A stretch of 10,581 nucleotides of DNA from CAZVAO01 sp964625175. GTDB lineage: Bacteria; Bacillota; UBA994; PWPR01. Below are positions 1 to 7,022 of this stretch, piece by piece. The stretch lies in assembly GCA_964625175.1 (NCBI GenBank), contig CAZVAO010000083.1:1-10581 (forward strand), read 5' to 3'. The notes beneath the pieces are model-generated. The model did no database searches, was not told where the DNA came from, and worked only from the letters and a program-made list of their open reading frames with translations. The position numbers and the translations under genes are program-made. Numbering within the stretch: the stretch's first letter is position 1; the number at the start of each line of letters is the position of its first letter.

Positions 1-108
1 TACTTAGTAATTAATCCATGTCGAGCACTATACCACATCAATCACTTGAAAGATGATGGCGTTCCTGGTATGCCAAAAACATCGCATTTATTACCAGACG
101 AGTTCTAA
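1..108 (+). CDS. 3' end of an unidentified protein-coding gene (partial)
   Basis: Frame 1 is open from the first base of the window to a TAA at 106-108, giving 35 residues that end in HLLPDEF. The other two forward frames hit stops within the first few codons. The residue mix (charged, Cys, His, Gly-Pro turns) is protein-like, and a weak terminator-like hairpin follows. I do not recognise the family. An open run of this length at a window edge can arise by chance, so the call is tentative; the start lies outside the window. Confidence 0.45.
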   Translation, partial: YLVINPCRALYHINHLKDDGVPGMPKTSHLLPDEF

Positions 109-123
109 CTCTAATATTCTTGA

Positions 124-142
124 GGACCCTCGTCCAGTTTTT
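124..142 (+). terminator. weak candidate terminator after the partial gene
   Basis: GGAC (124-127) and GTCC (132-135) can form a 4-bp stem with a CCTC loop, followed after AG by five T residues (138-142). Position just after the TAA at 108 is right for an intrinsic terminator, but the stem is very short. Confidence 0.25.
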
Positions 143-307
143 ATTTGCCTCATCCCAACACATCTCCTGTACTTTATTCACTCATTATACCATGTCATTT
201 AATTGAATAGTGACAATTCATTACTTACTGACTACAATTCAATCTCCAACTGTAACCGCTGGCTTGCTATGATTCAACAGGAAGTAATTTGCTTGCCAAA
301 AGAATGA

Positions 308-336
308 TTGACTTATCTTAGTGTTTATGGTCGAAT
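308..336 (+). promoter_or_regulatory. promoter of the first ANKH-like transporter gene
   Basis: TTGACT (308-313), a 17-bp spacer and TCGAAT (331-336) preceded by TGG, an extended -10 element. The same layout recurs upstream of both downstream paralogs, which supports it beyond a simple consensus match. A transcript starting about 7 bases after the -10 would have a leader of roughly 15 nt before the ATG at 359, carrying AGAGGTGAG as ribosome binding site. The -35 box coincides with an in-frame TTG at 308, which argues against translation starting there. Confidence 0.6.
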
Positions 337-358
337 AGACAAGGACAGAGGTGAGCCA

Positions 359-1696
359 ATGACGATATCAAGCGTTGCAACAATTAAAGAGTCCCGTTTA
401 TCCTACCTGACTATTTTGAAGTTCTATTTACCACTCGCAATCGGTTCTATGATTATAATGAGTAGCGCAAACATCGTGAACTCAGTGTTTAGTCATGTGC
501 CTAATCCTCAAGTTGCCCTAGCCGCCTTTGCAATTGGCTTGTCCTATGCCGAAATGGTCTCAGCATCTACTTTTGCTGGCATGAGTATGCTCATAACGCT
601 TGGTCGTGATCGCGTTTATTTTCGCAATACATCCCTATTTATAGTTAAAATTGCCCTAACCTGCACGCTATTAATTGGCTTAATGGCTTTTTCACCTATC
701 GGGGAATTTGTAGCCACAAAATTGGGTGGTGCTGCACCCAGCCTCTTAAATGATATCTATACGGTATGGCGCTGGGCCTTGCTCATTCCCCTATCCTATT
801 ATCTAATTGTCATCCCTCGAAGTGTTTTGATTATCGAGCAGAAGACCATATATTTAACATTCGCAATCGTCGTCAGACTCGTAGCCATGTTGATCGCTGC
901 CACAGTCTTGCCACGGCTGGGCATTCTCACTGGTGCGACAATCGGCATATTCATGGTTCTAATCGGTTTAATTGTAGAAGGGGCGTTTAGCGTTATCCCA
1001 GCGCTGCTATTCTACAGGCAATGGCCTGTAGAGCCTGATGCGAGTGTTCCCGTCAAAAATTATCCACCAACTCAACGTGCGACTTGGTCCTTTATTGCAC
1101 CGTTAATTATTACTTCATTGATGTGGGGTGTTAGCCACCCGGTTCTTTATGCTGGATTAGCACGGATGGCTAACCCAGAACAAACCATTGCCACCTACCG
1201 TATTGCCTTTTCTTTTATCTGGATCTTCATGGTTTTGATTCAAGATAATACGAAGCAAATAACTGTGGCTTTCCTACGAGGCCATCCCGATAATAAAAAA
1301 ATAATCCTTAGGTTTGCAGCAGTAATCACAGCAATCGTTGTTGTGTTGATTCTGATTGCCGCCTTAACCCCCTTGGGAATCTGGGCACTCGTGACTTTCA
1401 TAGGCGTTGAACAAGCCGTGGCCATGCAGTGTTTACCACCAATCTTAATCTTTGCAACCTATCCACTGTTTCAAGTCATTCAGGAACATTTTCAAGCTCG
1501 CCTATTACTTAAGGGGATCACTGCTCCACTGGGTGTTGCTAAAGCATGCAATATCGCTACAATAGGCATCAGCATTTTCGTAATCGCTTCATTTGCACCT
1601 CAAATAGGTGCTGCTGCAGGAGCCATCGCCTACGCTTCAGGTATGGCAATCGACATGCTGTTACTGCGGTTCTTCGCACTGCGTAATAATGCTTAA
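359..1696 (+). CDS. ANKH-like MOP-superfamily membrane transporter, paralog 1
   Basis: A 445-residue protein with about a dozen hydrophobic segments, expected in the cytoplasmic membrane as a secondary transporter; substrate unknown. The ATG at 359 is chosen over the in-frame TTG at 308. It follows AGAGGTGAG at 5-nt spacing, gives exactly the length of the two downstream paralogs, and places ILKFY at residues 19-23 in all three. Family hallmarks include GMSMLIT then GRDR near residues 75-85, LIITSLMWG near 250, and IQEHFQARLLLKG near 374. These resemble, from memory, vertebrate ANKH (a PL-rich first helix, a Lys/Gly-Arg-Asp-Arg loop, and a later IGV...A...C..P stretch). Identity to paralogs 2 and 3 is about half by eye. 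It is the most diverged copy: it lacks their SAPCF motif (has SASTF) and has a shorter leader. No clear terminator was found in the 234-bp gap after it. The membrane transporter call is secure; the ANKH assignment is inferred and generic MATE-like remains possible. Confidence 0.85.
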   Translation: MTISSVATIKESRLSYLTILKFYLPLAIGSMIIMSSANIVNSVFSHVPNPQVALAAFAIGLSYAEMVSASTFAGMSMLITLGRDRVYFRNTSLFIVKIALTCTLLIGLMAFSPIGEFVATKLGGAAPSLLNDIYTVWRWALLIPLSYYLIVIPRSVLIIEQKTIYLTFAIVVRLVAMLIAATVLPRLGILTGATIGIFMVLIGLIVEGAFSVIPALLFYRQWPVEPDASVPVKNYPPTQRATWSFIAPLIITSLMWGVSHPVLYAGLARMANPEQTIATYRIAFSFIWIFMVLIQDNTKQITVAFLRGHPDNKKIILRFAAVITAIVVVLILIAALTPLGIWALVTFIGVEQAVAMQCLPPILIFATYPLFQVIQEHFQARLLLKGITAPLGVAKACNIATIGISIFVIASFAPQIGAAAGAIAYASGMAIDMLLLRFFALRNNA

Positions 1697-1868
1697 CATC
1701 AGAGCTACTTTTTATCATGTAATTCTGTTCCGTTAATGCCCTTCTTGATGCCCCTGGGTAATCCTCATTCTAATTGAATTCGTTAAGTATTCTATTTTTA
1801 TTATATATTGTTGTTAAGCATACTTTACACCTAATTTATGAGGCTGATAAATAGCCCATAAATATGTG

Positions 1869-1897
1869 TTGACTTACGGTCTTGACTGTGTTCAAAT
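1869..1897 (+). promoter_or_regulatory. promoter of the second ANKH-like transporter gene
   Basis: TTGACT (1869-1874), a 17-bp spacer and TCAAAT (1892-1897) preceded by TGT. The -10 and the following leader up to the AAGGAGG site (1917-1923) are nearly the same as upstream of paralog 3, including GACTGTGTTCAAATACTGAT, so the promoter was copied together with the gene. Confidence 0.65.
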
Positions 1898-1930
1898 ACT
1901 GATGTGCGATTAAGCTAAGGAGGCGATTTC

Positions 1931-3268
1931 ATGGATCTGAAAATAGCACCTAATCTGCCGGAAACAAAACTTCCCTTATCGGAGATATTGAAATTCTACT
2001 TCCCTCTTGCCGCAGCTGCTATGATCATGATTTTCAGCGTCAATGTCGTTAACTCAGCCCTTAGTAGTACACCGAATGCCAAAACGGCCCTAGCTGCTTT
2101 TGCCATCGGCTTTTCTTATGCTGAAATGATGAGTGCCCCATGTTTCTCGGGAATGAGTATGCTCATTACAATAGGTCGAGATCGCGTCTATTTCAATAAT
2201 ACTTTAAAATTCACTTTTAAAATAATGCTTGTCTCTTTGAGTGGGATCCTACTAATGGCCTTCACACCCTTTGGTAAATTTGTGGCTTTACAATTAGGTG
2301 GCGCATCACTCGAACTTTACACCCAAATTCGCAATGTTTGGCTTTGGACTTTGATATTACCCATCACCTATTTAGGCATCAGCACGAGCCGTTCGATTAT
2401 ATTGGTTGAGAAAGCAACGATGTTTGTCACCCTCACGCGACTGCTACGTCTGATTGTCATGTTTGGTTTAGCGGCAGTACTCCCCCGCATGGCGCTACTA
2501 AATGGTGCAACCATTGGTGTTTTGATCATGCTTGGCGGTATGATTACAGAGGCAATCGGGGGGATTATCCCTGCCATATATTTTTATCGCAAGTGGCCAG
2601 AAACACCTGGACCAGAGGTACCAGAAAAAGCATATCCACCAACCCAGAAAGCCGCTTTTAGATTTTTAGGTCCGCTAATTATCACATCCCTCATGTGGGG
2701 AGTCAGTAGACCCATTCTTTATGCAGGCTTGGCGCGCTTAGCAAATCCAGAGCTTACTATCGCAACATATAAAGTAGCGACTGAATTCATCTGGCTCTTT
2801 ATGGTTTTCGTGGAGGACAATATTAAGCAAGTCACGATCGCTTTCCTCCGTAACCATCCCGAACATAAAAACACCATTATTCGTTTCACGATTGGCATCA
2901 GTTTAACAGTGATCGCTGCCGTCCTCTTTACTTCTCTGACACCTTTTGGTACCTGGATGATTACGAATGTCATTGGTGTAAATAAGAACATTGCTTTAGG
3001 TTGCGCAGCACCCATGCTAGTACTGGCTTTCTACCCAGCCGTTCAAGCGATCCAAGAACACTTCCAAGCTCGCTTATTACTTAAGGGGCGCACTGAACCC
3101 CTCGGTATCGCGAAGGTATGCAACATTATTGTTATGGGAACCACCGTATTCACCCTTGCTGCATTTTGGCCACAGGTGGGTCCTGCTGCTGGCGCTATCG
3201 CCTTAGCCGTTGGTATGACAACAGAAATGTTAATTATGCGTTACTTTGCACTTAGATTACACGCATAA
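1931..3268 (+). CDS. ANKH-like MOP-superfamily membrane transporter, paralog 2
   Basis: A 445-residue polytopic membrane protein with about twelve hydrophobic segments. The start is decided by AAGGAGG seven bases upstream of ATG. Markers include ILKFYFPLA (residues 19-27), SAPCF (68-72), GRDR (82-85), a PLIITSLMWG motif (248-257) opening the second half, and QAIQEHFQARLLLKG (372-386). A mid-protein segment with GATIGV followed by a Tyr-Arg-Lys loop recalls the C-terminal end of ANKH, and both halves start with a PL-containing helix, as expected for the duplicated MOP fold. Vertebrate ANKH is linked to citrate, ATP and pyrophosphate export; carrying that over to this protein is not justified. 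It has its own promoter (1869-1897) and terminator (3287-3322), so it is probably monocistronic. It is a recent duplicate of paralog 3: 52 of the first 60 residues are identical. Confidence 0.87.
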   Translation: MDLKIAPNLPETKLPLSEILKFYFPLAAAAMIMIFSVNVVNSALSSTPNAKTALAAFAIGFSYAEMMSAPCFSGMSMLITIGRDRVYFNNTLKFTFKIMLVSLSGILLMAFTPFGKFVALQLGGASLELYTQIRNVWLWTLILPITYLGISTSRSIILVEKATMFVTLTRLLRLIVMFGLAAVLPRMALLNGATIGVLIMLGGMITEAIGGIIPAIYFYRKWPETPGPEVPEKAYPPTQKAAFRFLGPLIITSLMWGVSRPILYAGLARLANPELTIATYKVATEFIWLFMVFVEDNIKQVTIAFLRNHPEHKNTIIRFTIGISLTVIAAVLFTSLTPFGTWMITNVIGVNKNIALGCAAPMLVLAFYPAVQAIQEHFQARLLLKGRTEPLGIAKVCNIIVMGTTVFTLAAFWPQVGPAAGAIALAVGMTTEMLIMRYFALRLHA

Positions 3269-3286
3269 ACTAATTAAACTCCAATA

Positions 3287-3322
3287 AAAAAGCCTGCTAA
3301 AACCTATTTCTGCAGGCTTTTT
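3287..3322 (+). terminator. intrinsic terminator of paralog 2
   Basis: A perfect 11-bp stem, AAAAAGCCTGC (3287-3297) with GCAGGCTTTTT (3312-3322), around a 14-nt loop; the 3' arm ends in five T residues. It starts 18 bp after the TAA. The A-run on the left arm means it could also stop minus-strand transcription. Confidence 0.9.
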
Positions 3323-3379
3323 GACTTTATTGCACAGTGGCTATTACTTCGTCCCAATTAATGATCTTGTCAATAACTA

Positions 3380-3408
3380 TTGACTTACATGTGGGACTGT
3401 GTTCAAAT
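3380..3408 (+). promoter_or_regulatory. promoter of the third ANKH-like transporter gene
   Basis: TTGACT (3380-3385), a 17-bp spacer and TCAAAT (3403-3408) preceded by TGT. The distance from -10 to ATG is 33 nt, the same as for paralog 2. The leader differs at only a few positions and contains AGGAGG at 3429-3434. Confidence 0.65.
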
Positions 3409-3441
3409 ACTGATGTGTGAATAAGCTGAGGAGGCGACTCC

Positions 3442-4779
3442 ATGGATCAAAATATTACCCATAAGCTGCCAGAGACTAAACTTCCTTTGTCTGAAATATT
3501 GAAATTCTACTTCCCTCTTGCGGCTGCTGCAATGGTGATGATCTTCAGCGTCAACGTCGTTAACTCTGCTCTAAGTGGAACACCTGATGCCAAAACTGCC
3601 TTAGCTGCTTTCGCAATCGGCTTTTCTTACGCCGAAATGATGAGTGCTCCCTGTTTTGCCGGTATGAGTATGCTGATCACCCTCGGACGTGATCGTATTT
3701 ATTTTGCTAATACCATACGGTTCATGTTGAAAATAATGGTGTTTAGTATAGCTGGCATTGCGCTACTTGCTTTCACGCCATTCGGGAAATTCGTCGCACT
3801 TGAGTTAGGTGGCGCCTCTCTTGAACTATATAGCCAAATCAGAGTCGTATGGCTTTGGACTCTGCTATTACCCTTTATTTTTATCGGAATCTGTACGAGT
3901 CGTGCGGTTATTTTAGTAGAAAGAGCCACCATATTTGTCACTTTAACCCGAGTTATTCGTTTAGGGGTCATGTTTGGACTTGCCGCTCTATTACCTCGAA
4001 TGGATATGTTGGATGGCGCAACAATTGGAGCTCTTATTATGCTGGGCGGGATGGGAACTGAGGCAATTATCGGAGCGTTCCCTGCTGTTCATTATTATCG
4101 CAAATGGCCTAAGAATGCTGGCCCAGAAGTCCCTATTAAAGAATACCCACCAACCCAGCTTGCGGCCTTTAAATTCCTAGGACCTCTCATTATTACTTCT
4201 TTGATGTGGGGAATAAGTCGACCAGTTCTCTATGCGGGATTGGCGCGTTTAGAGAACCCCGAACTCACAATAGCTACTTATAAAGTCGCCACTAATTTTA
4301 TCTGGCTCTTCATGGTCTTTATTGAAGATAATATTAAACAGGTTACCGTTGCCTTTCTACGTACACACCCCGAACATAAAAGAGCCATTATTAGGTTTAC
4401 GATAGCGGTTTGTTTCATTGTCGTAACAACTATTCTTATCGCAGCACTGACACCATTAGGCGTGTGGATGATTACGAACGTAATCGGTGTAGATATGAAC
4501 ATTGCAATAGGCTGCGCAGGGCCTATGCTCGTATTAGCCTTCTACCCAGCCGTACAAGCTATCCAGGAGCATTTTCAAGCCCGTCTATTACTTAAAGGGC
4601 GAACACAACCGCTGGGCATCGCGAAAGTCTGCAATATTATTGTCATGGGAATTACCGTGTTCTCTCTAGCTGCTTTCTGGCCTCAAGCGGGACCAACTGC
4701 TGGTGCGATTGGTTTGACTTTGGGCATGACTACAGAAATGTTGATTATGCGTCAATTTGCTTTGCGATTGAGTGCATAG
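3442..4779 (+). CDS. ANKH-like MOP-superfamily membrane transporter, paralog 3
   Basis: A 445-residue polytopic membrane protein with the same motif set and spacing as paralog 2: ILKFYFPLA at 19-27, SAPCF, GRDR at 82-85, the LIITSLMWG segment, and the IQEHFQARLLLKG segment near the C-terminus. ATG is set by AGGAGG at 7-nt spacing. Differences from paralog 2 cluster in the extreme N-terminus (residues 3-8) and in several hydrophobic segments, while the loops around GRDR, YPPTQ and NPELTIATYK are almost unchanged. This suggests constraint on the cytoplasmic or periplasm-facing loops and drift or specialisation within the membrane. It is followed by a strong terminator shared with the convergent MATE gene. 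Substrate unknown; the family call is by resemblance, not by a search. Confidence 0.87.
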   Translation: MDQNITHKLPETKLPLSEILKFYFPLAAAAMVMIFSVNVVNSALSGTPDAKTALAAFAIGFSYAEMMSAPCFAGMSMLITLGRDRIYFANTIRFMLKIMVFSIAGIALLAFTPFGKFVALELGGASLELYSQIRVVWLWTLLLPFIFIGICTSRAVILVERATIFVTLTRVIRLGVMFGLAALLPRMDMLDGATIGALIMLGGMGTEAIIGAFPAVHYYRKWPKNAGPEVPIKEYPPTQLAAFKFLGPLIITSLMWGISRPVLYAGLARLENPELTIATYKVATNFIWLFMVFIEDNIKQVTVAFLRTHPEHKRAIIRFTIAVCFIVVTTILIAALTPLGVWMITNVIGVDMNIAIGCAGPMLVLAFYPAVQAIQEHFQARLLLKGRTQPLGIAKVCNIIVMGITVFSLAAFWPQAGPTAGAIGLTLGMTTEMLIMRQFALRLSA

Positions 4780-4804
4780 CTTAAGAAGTTCATAAGATAA
4801 ACAA

Positions 4805-4830
4805 AAGACTGCTGAATTTTCAGCAGTCTT
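4805..4830. terminator. bidirectional intrinsic terminator between convergent transporter genes
   Basis: A perfect 11-bp stem, AAGACTGCTGA (4805-4815) with TCAGCAGTCTT (4820-4830), and a 4-nt loop. On the plus strand it runs into TTCTTT, and on the minus strand into TTTTGTTTATC. It lies 25 bp after the stop of paralog 3 and 30 bp beyond the stop of the minus-strand MATE gene, so it fits both. Confidence 0.9.
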
Positions 4831-4860
4831 CTTTGAACTTCAAAATATGAATGTGCAATA

Positions 4861-6234
4861 TTAACTGGCAACAAAAGTCTTTTCAGGTCCCTCATCGTGT
4901 ATTTTAAGCTCTCGGTTAATTTGTCGAGCATAGTAATAAGTGACTAGGATCGTCAAAATATTAGCGAGCGGTTGAGCAAATATAACCCCATTTAATCCCA
5001 TAATTCTGGGTAAAACTAAAATGGCAGGAATGAGGAAGAGACCTTGACGAGCCATTGATAGAATAGCGGCGACTCTGGCACGCCCTAAAGCCATAAACAA
5101 ACTGTTATACATAATCATGAAGGCAACGAATGGAAACGCTGCTGCTTGAAAATATATTGCCCTAACACCAATATTTAATACAGCCTCATCTGTTGTAAAA
5201 CCCCCAATCAGGGTTCTTGCTCCAAAATATAAAATGCCAGTTACCGCAATGCAATAAACCGTTCCCCACCGAATCGATGTGATTAGGACCTCACGGACAC
5301 GACCAAAATCTTTGGCACCATAATTAAACCCAGCAATCGGTTGAAATCCTTGTGAGAAACCAAGGAGCAGGAAGAAACTCATCATAAAAATTCGACCAGA
5401 AATGCCCATGGCGGCAACCGCTACGTCTCCATAAGCTCCAGCAGCTGTATTAATCATCCCTAAACCAAGACTTGAAAGACCTTGCCGTATCAAAGTGGGA
5501 CCGCCAATTTTGATAATTTCACTATAAATCTCCCCCGAAAATCGGAAATTGCTCAGTTTAAGTCTTAAATAACTTTTTTTGCGTAGGTAATAACCTAACA
5601 GAATAACGGTGGAAACAGCTTGGGCAAGTACGGTTGCTAGTGCCGCTCCTTTTATACCAAAGCCAAATGTGAAGATAAATATTGGGTCGAGAATGATATT
5701 CAGTACAGCTCCAGTTGCAATACCAATCATGCTAATCTTAGCACTGCCCTCAGCACGTAATGTATTATTTAGCGTCATGTTGACCATAGTAAAAATTGAG
5801 CCGCTAATCAAAACTCTTGCGTAATCTTTGGCGTAGGGCAAAATCGTTGGTGTTGCACCAAATAGCATTAGAATTCGATCAAGCATCGTGACACCAATTA
5901 TTGCAAACGTGATCGCAAAGATCACAGATGATACCAGTGCAATTATTGCTGTCTGATTCGCTTTTTCGACCTCTTGCTGACCGAGCAGTCTAGAAATATA
6001 GGATGCGGCCCCCACACCAAACATCATTCCGAGTGCTGAAATAATCATAAATAGTGGCATAACAATCGTTGCCGCACCCATTGCAGCTGTACCTAAACGT
6101 GAAACAAACAAGGCATCCACTACATTATAGATAGCGCTGACCATCATTCCAATCATCGCAGGAGCTGCTAATTTTAATAATACATTGGGAATTGGGGCCG
6201 TTCCCAACATAATTGCTCTTTTTTCTTGGTCCAT
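4861..6234 (-). CDS. MATE family multidrug efflux transporter (MepA/NorM-like)
   Basis: A 457-residue cytoplasmic-membrane exporter of the MATE family, which expels cationic drugs or toxic metabolites driven by sodium or protons. The length is normal for the family, with about twelve membrane segments in two repeats. The first repeat opens with LKLAAPAMIGMMVSAIYNVV and VDALFVSRLG. The second opens with GGPTLIRQG and carries the diagnostic GFSQGFQPIAGFNYGA stretch near residues 290-305. ATG at 6234 is preceded by AAGGAG at good spacing. The gene has its own strong promoter with an internal dyad (6265-6293), suggesting repressor control as known for MarR-type regulators of similar exporters, though no regulator gene lies in the window. 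It converges on the ANKH-like cluster but shows no close sequence similarity to it beyond the shared superfamily. The drug substrate cannot be read from the sequence. Confidence 0.95.
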   Translation of the reverse strand: MDQEKRAIMLGTAPIPNVLLKLAAPAMIGMMVSAIYNVVDALFVSRLGTAAMGAATIVMPLFMIISALGMMFGVGAASYISRLLGQQEVEKANQTAIIALVSSVIFAITFAIIGVTMLDRILMLFGATPTILPYAKDYARVLISGSIFTMVNMTLNNTLRAEGSAKISMIGIATGAVLNIILDPIFIFTFGFGIKGAALATVLAQAVSTVILLGYYLRKKSYLRLKLSNFRFSGEIYSEIIKIGGPTLIRQGLSSLGLGMINTAAGAYGDVAVAAMGISGRIFMMSFFLLLGFSQGFQPIAGFNYGAKDFGRVREVLITSIRWGTVYCIAVTGILYFGARTLIGGFTTDEAVLNIGVRAIYFQAAAFPFVAFMIMYNSLFMALGRARVAAILSMARQGLFLIPAILVLPRIMGLNGVIFAQPLANILTILVTYYYARQINRELKIHDEGPEKTFVAS

Positions 6235-6264
6235 AGGGTCTCCTTAGTAAAGTGTAATAGCATA

Positions 6265-6293
6265 ATTTTATTGAACATGATTCATCATGTCAA
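6265..6293 (-). promoter_or_regulatory. promoter of the MATE gene
   Basis: Read on the minus strand: TTGACA (6293-6288), a 17-bp spacer, then TAAAAT (6270-6265), close to the sigma-A consensus. The -10 lies about 30 bp upstream of the ATG, leaving room for a short leader with TAAGGAGA as ribosome binding site. Confidence 0.8.
6275..6290. promoter_or_regulatory. probable repressor operator inside the MATE promoter
   Basis: ACATGAT-TC-ATCATGT is a perfect 7-bp inverted repeat with a 2-bp centre, placed between the -35 and -10 boxes and overlapping the -35. A protein bound there would block RNA polymerase. Size and AT-rich symmetry fit a MarR- or TetR-type operator; the identity of the regulator is unknown. 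Confidence 0.6.
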
Positions 6294-6550
6294 GTGGTAT
6301 AATTTGAAGCGTTAGTTTGTCGAATTTTGATCTAAGCTAATTTGTAGATCCCTTTGGAACTGACTAAATACTGCAAAGCTCTTGCTGTCGGCCTTGAGAA
6401 AAAGTAAAGGTGTTCTCGCTTTCTGATGATTATCTTCAGAATTACCAACAACTAGGTTTCAAAGGTATATATATTATGATTTCCCTGCGGGTATTTCTTG
6501 CTTAAAATGAGTTGCGATAATGATGAAGTCATCAGACATAAATGATCAGC
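6294..6550. other. intergenic stretch without a supportable gene
   Basis: Together with the MATE promoter this makes a 316-bp gap between the MATE gene and the small membrane protein gene. Only short open frames occur. A small TGATG/CATCA hairpin (6521-6534) follows the small gene's stop on neither strand with a T-tract. Nothing else recognisable was seen. Confidence 0.6.
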
Positions 6551-6757
6551 CTATCTTTTTCTAGCAATAACCGTTTCAATATAGGCCATAATATAGGTTG
6601 CAAAGACGCTTGTTAAGATTCTTCCGAAGAAATCAATCGGTCCTCCGGTGGCCACATCAAAAGCAAAAGAGAGAATAATCACCGCAAAAAGTGTGCCCAC
6701 CGTGACTAGCCGGCCCTTCCTAAGCAACGGTTTACTTAACCAGTCCATCATTTTCAT
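6551..6757 (-). CDS. small two-helix membrane protein, function unknown
   Basis: A 68-residue protein with a basic N-terminus (K2, K9, R13, K14, R16), a hydrophobic helix at about residues 17-36, a short DVATGGPID loop, a second helix at about 43-64, and a basic end (RKR). The positive-inside rule predicts both ends in the cytoplasm. A purine-rich site (GAAAGGGG) lies 11 nt before the ATG, somewhat far. ATG codons at residues 3 and 4 are alternative starts. A TATAGT -10-like box sits upstream (6786-6791). Protein-like composition and two clean helices support a real gene. It lies upstream of the MATE gene on the same strand, but with a separate MATE promoter between, so co-transcription is doubtful. 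I do not recognise the family. Confidence 0.65.
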   Translation of the reverse strand: MKMMDWLSKPLLRKGRLVTVGTLFAVIILSFAFDVATGGPIDFFGRILTSVFATYIMAYIETVIARKR

Positions 6758-6785
6758 TGCAACATCGACCCCTTTCTAACCTATT

Positions 6786-6814
6786 ACTATACAGGATTCC
6801 AAACTATCCTACAA
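6786..6814 (-). promoter_or_regulatory. possible promoter of the small membrane protein gene
   Basis: On the minus strand TATAGT (6791-6786) is a good -10, about 30 bp before the ATG. The -35 candidate TTGTAG at 17-bp spacing matches only its first three bases, so this is a moderate to weak prediction. Confidence 0.35.
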
Positions 6815-6966
6815 ACGGTTTCACAGAAAAATATGACCTATTGCTGATCGACCCTGTTGATTCAAGTGGTGGTCATTAGACTATTTTTAGTTAAACACCG
6901 ATGAATGAGCCATGGTGAAATCTTTATCACATATCATCTCACTCCCATACTCCAAATCAAGATATG

Positions 6967-6980
6967 CGAACATATGTTTG
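6967..6980. promoter_or_regulatory. LexA (SOS) box upstream of the radical SAM repair operon
   Basis: CGAACATATGTTTG matches the Bacillus/Firmicute LexA (DinR) consensus CGAAC-N4-GTTYC at all but the last base, with the symmetrical GAAC-N4-GTT(T) core. It overlaps the -35 box of the downstream promoter, the right place for LexA repression. The match is by eye. Confidence 0.75.
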
Positions 6981-7006
6981 CATTAAATGAGTGGTTTTGT
7001 TATAAT
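6978..7006 (+). promoter_or_regulatory. promoter of the radical SAM repair operon
   Basis: A perfect TATAAT (7001-7006) preceded by TGT (extended -10), 17 bp after a poor -35 TTGCAT (6978-6983). A strong extended -10 with a weak -35 covered by the LexA box fits a damage-inducible promoter. Transcription would start near 7013, downstream of the in-frame ATG at 6987, which therefore cannot be the start codon. Confidence 0.7.
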
Positions 7007-7022
7007 TTTAGTGGTGATAATA

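Noticed and set aside
308..358. Longer start (TTG at 308) for the first transporter, adding 17 residues
   Set aside because: The TTG is part of the -35 box, the extension has no counterpart in the two paralogs, and ATG at 359 has a proper ribosome site and gives the same 445-residue length.
6400..6510. Short plus-strand open frame ending LGFKGIYIMISLRVFLA, faintly like an acetyltransferase tail
   Set aside because: It is only about 35 codons after a stop, with no start or ribosome site; the resemblance is too weak to call a pseudogene.
6987..7022. Upstream ATG start for the radical SAM protein, adding a hydrophobic 12-residue extension
   Set aside because: The TATAAT of the promoter lies inside this extension, and the family N-terminus begins at the ATG at 7023. 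The hydrophobic stretch is a translated promoter, not a signal peptide.
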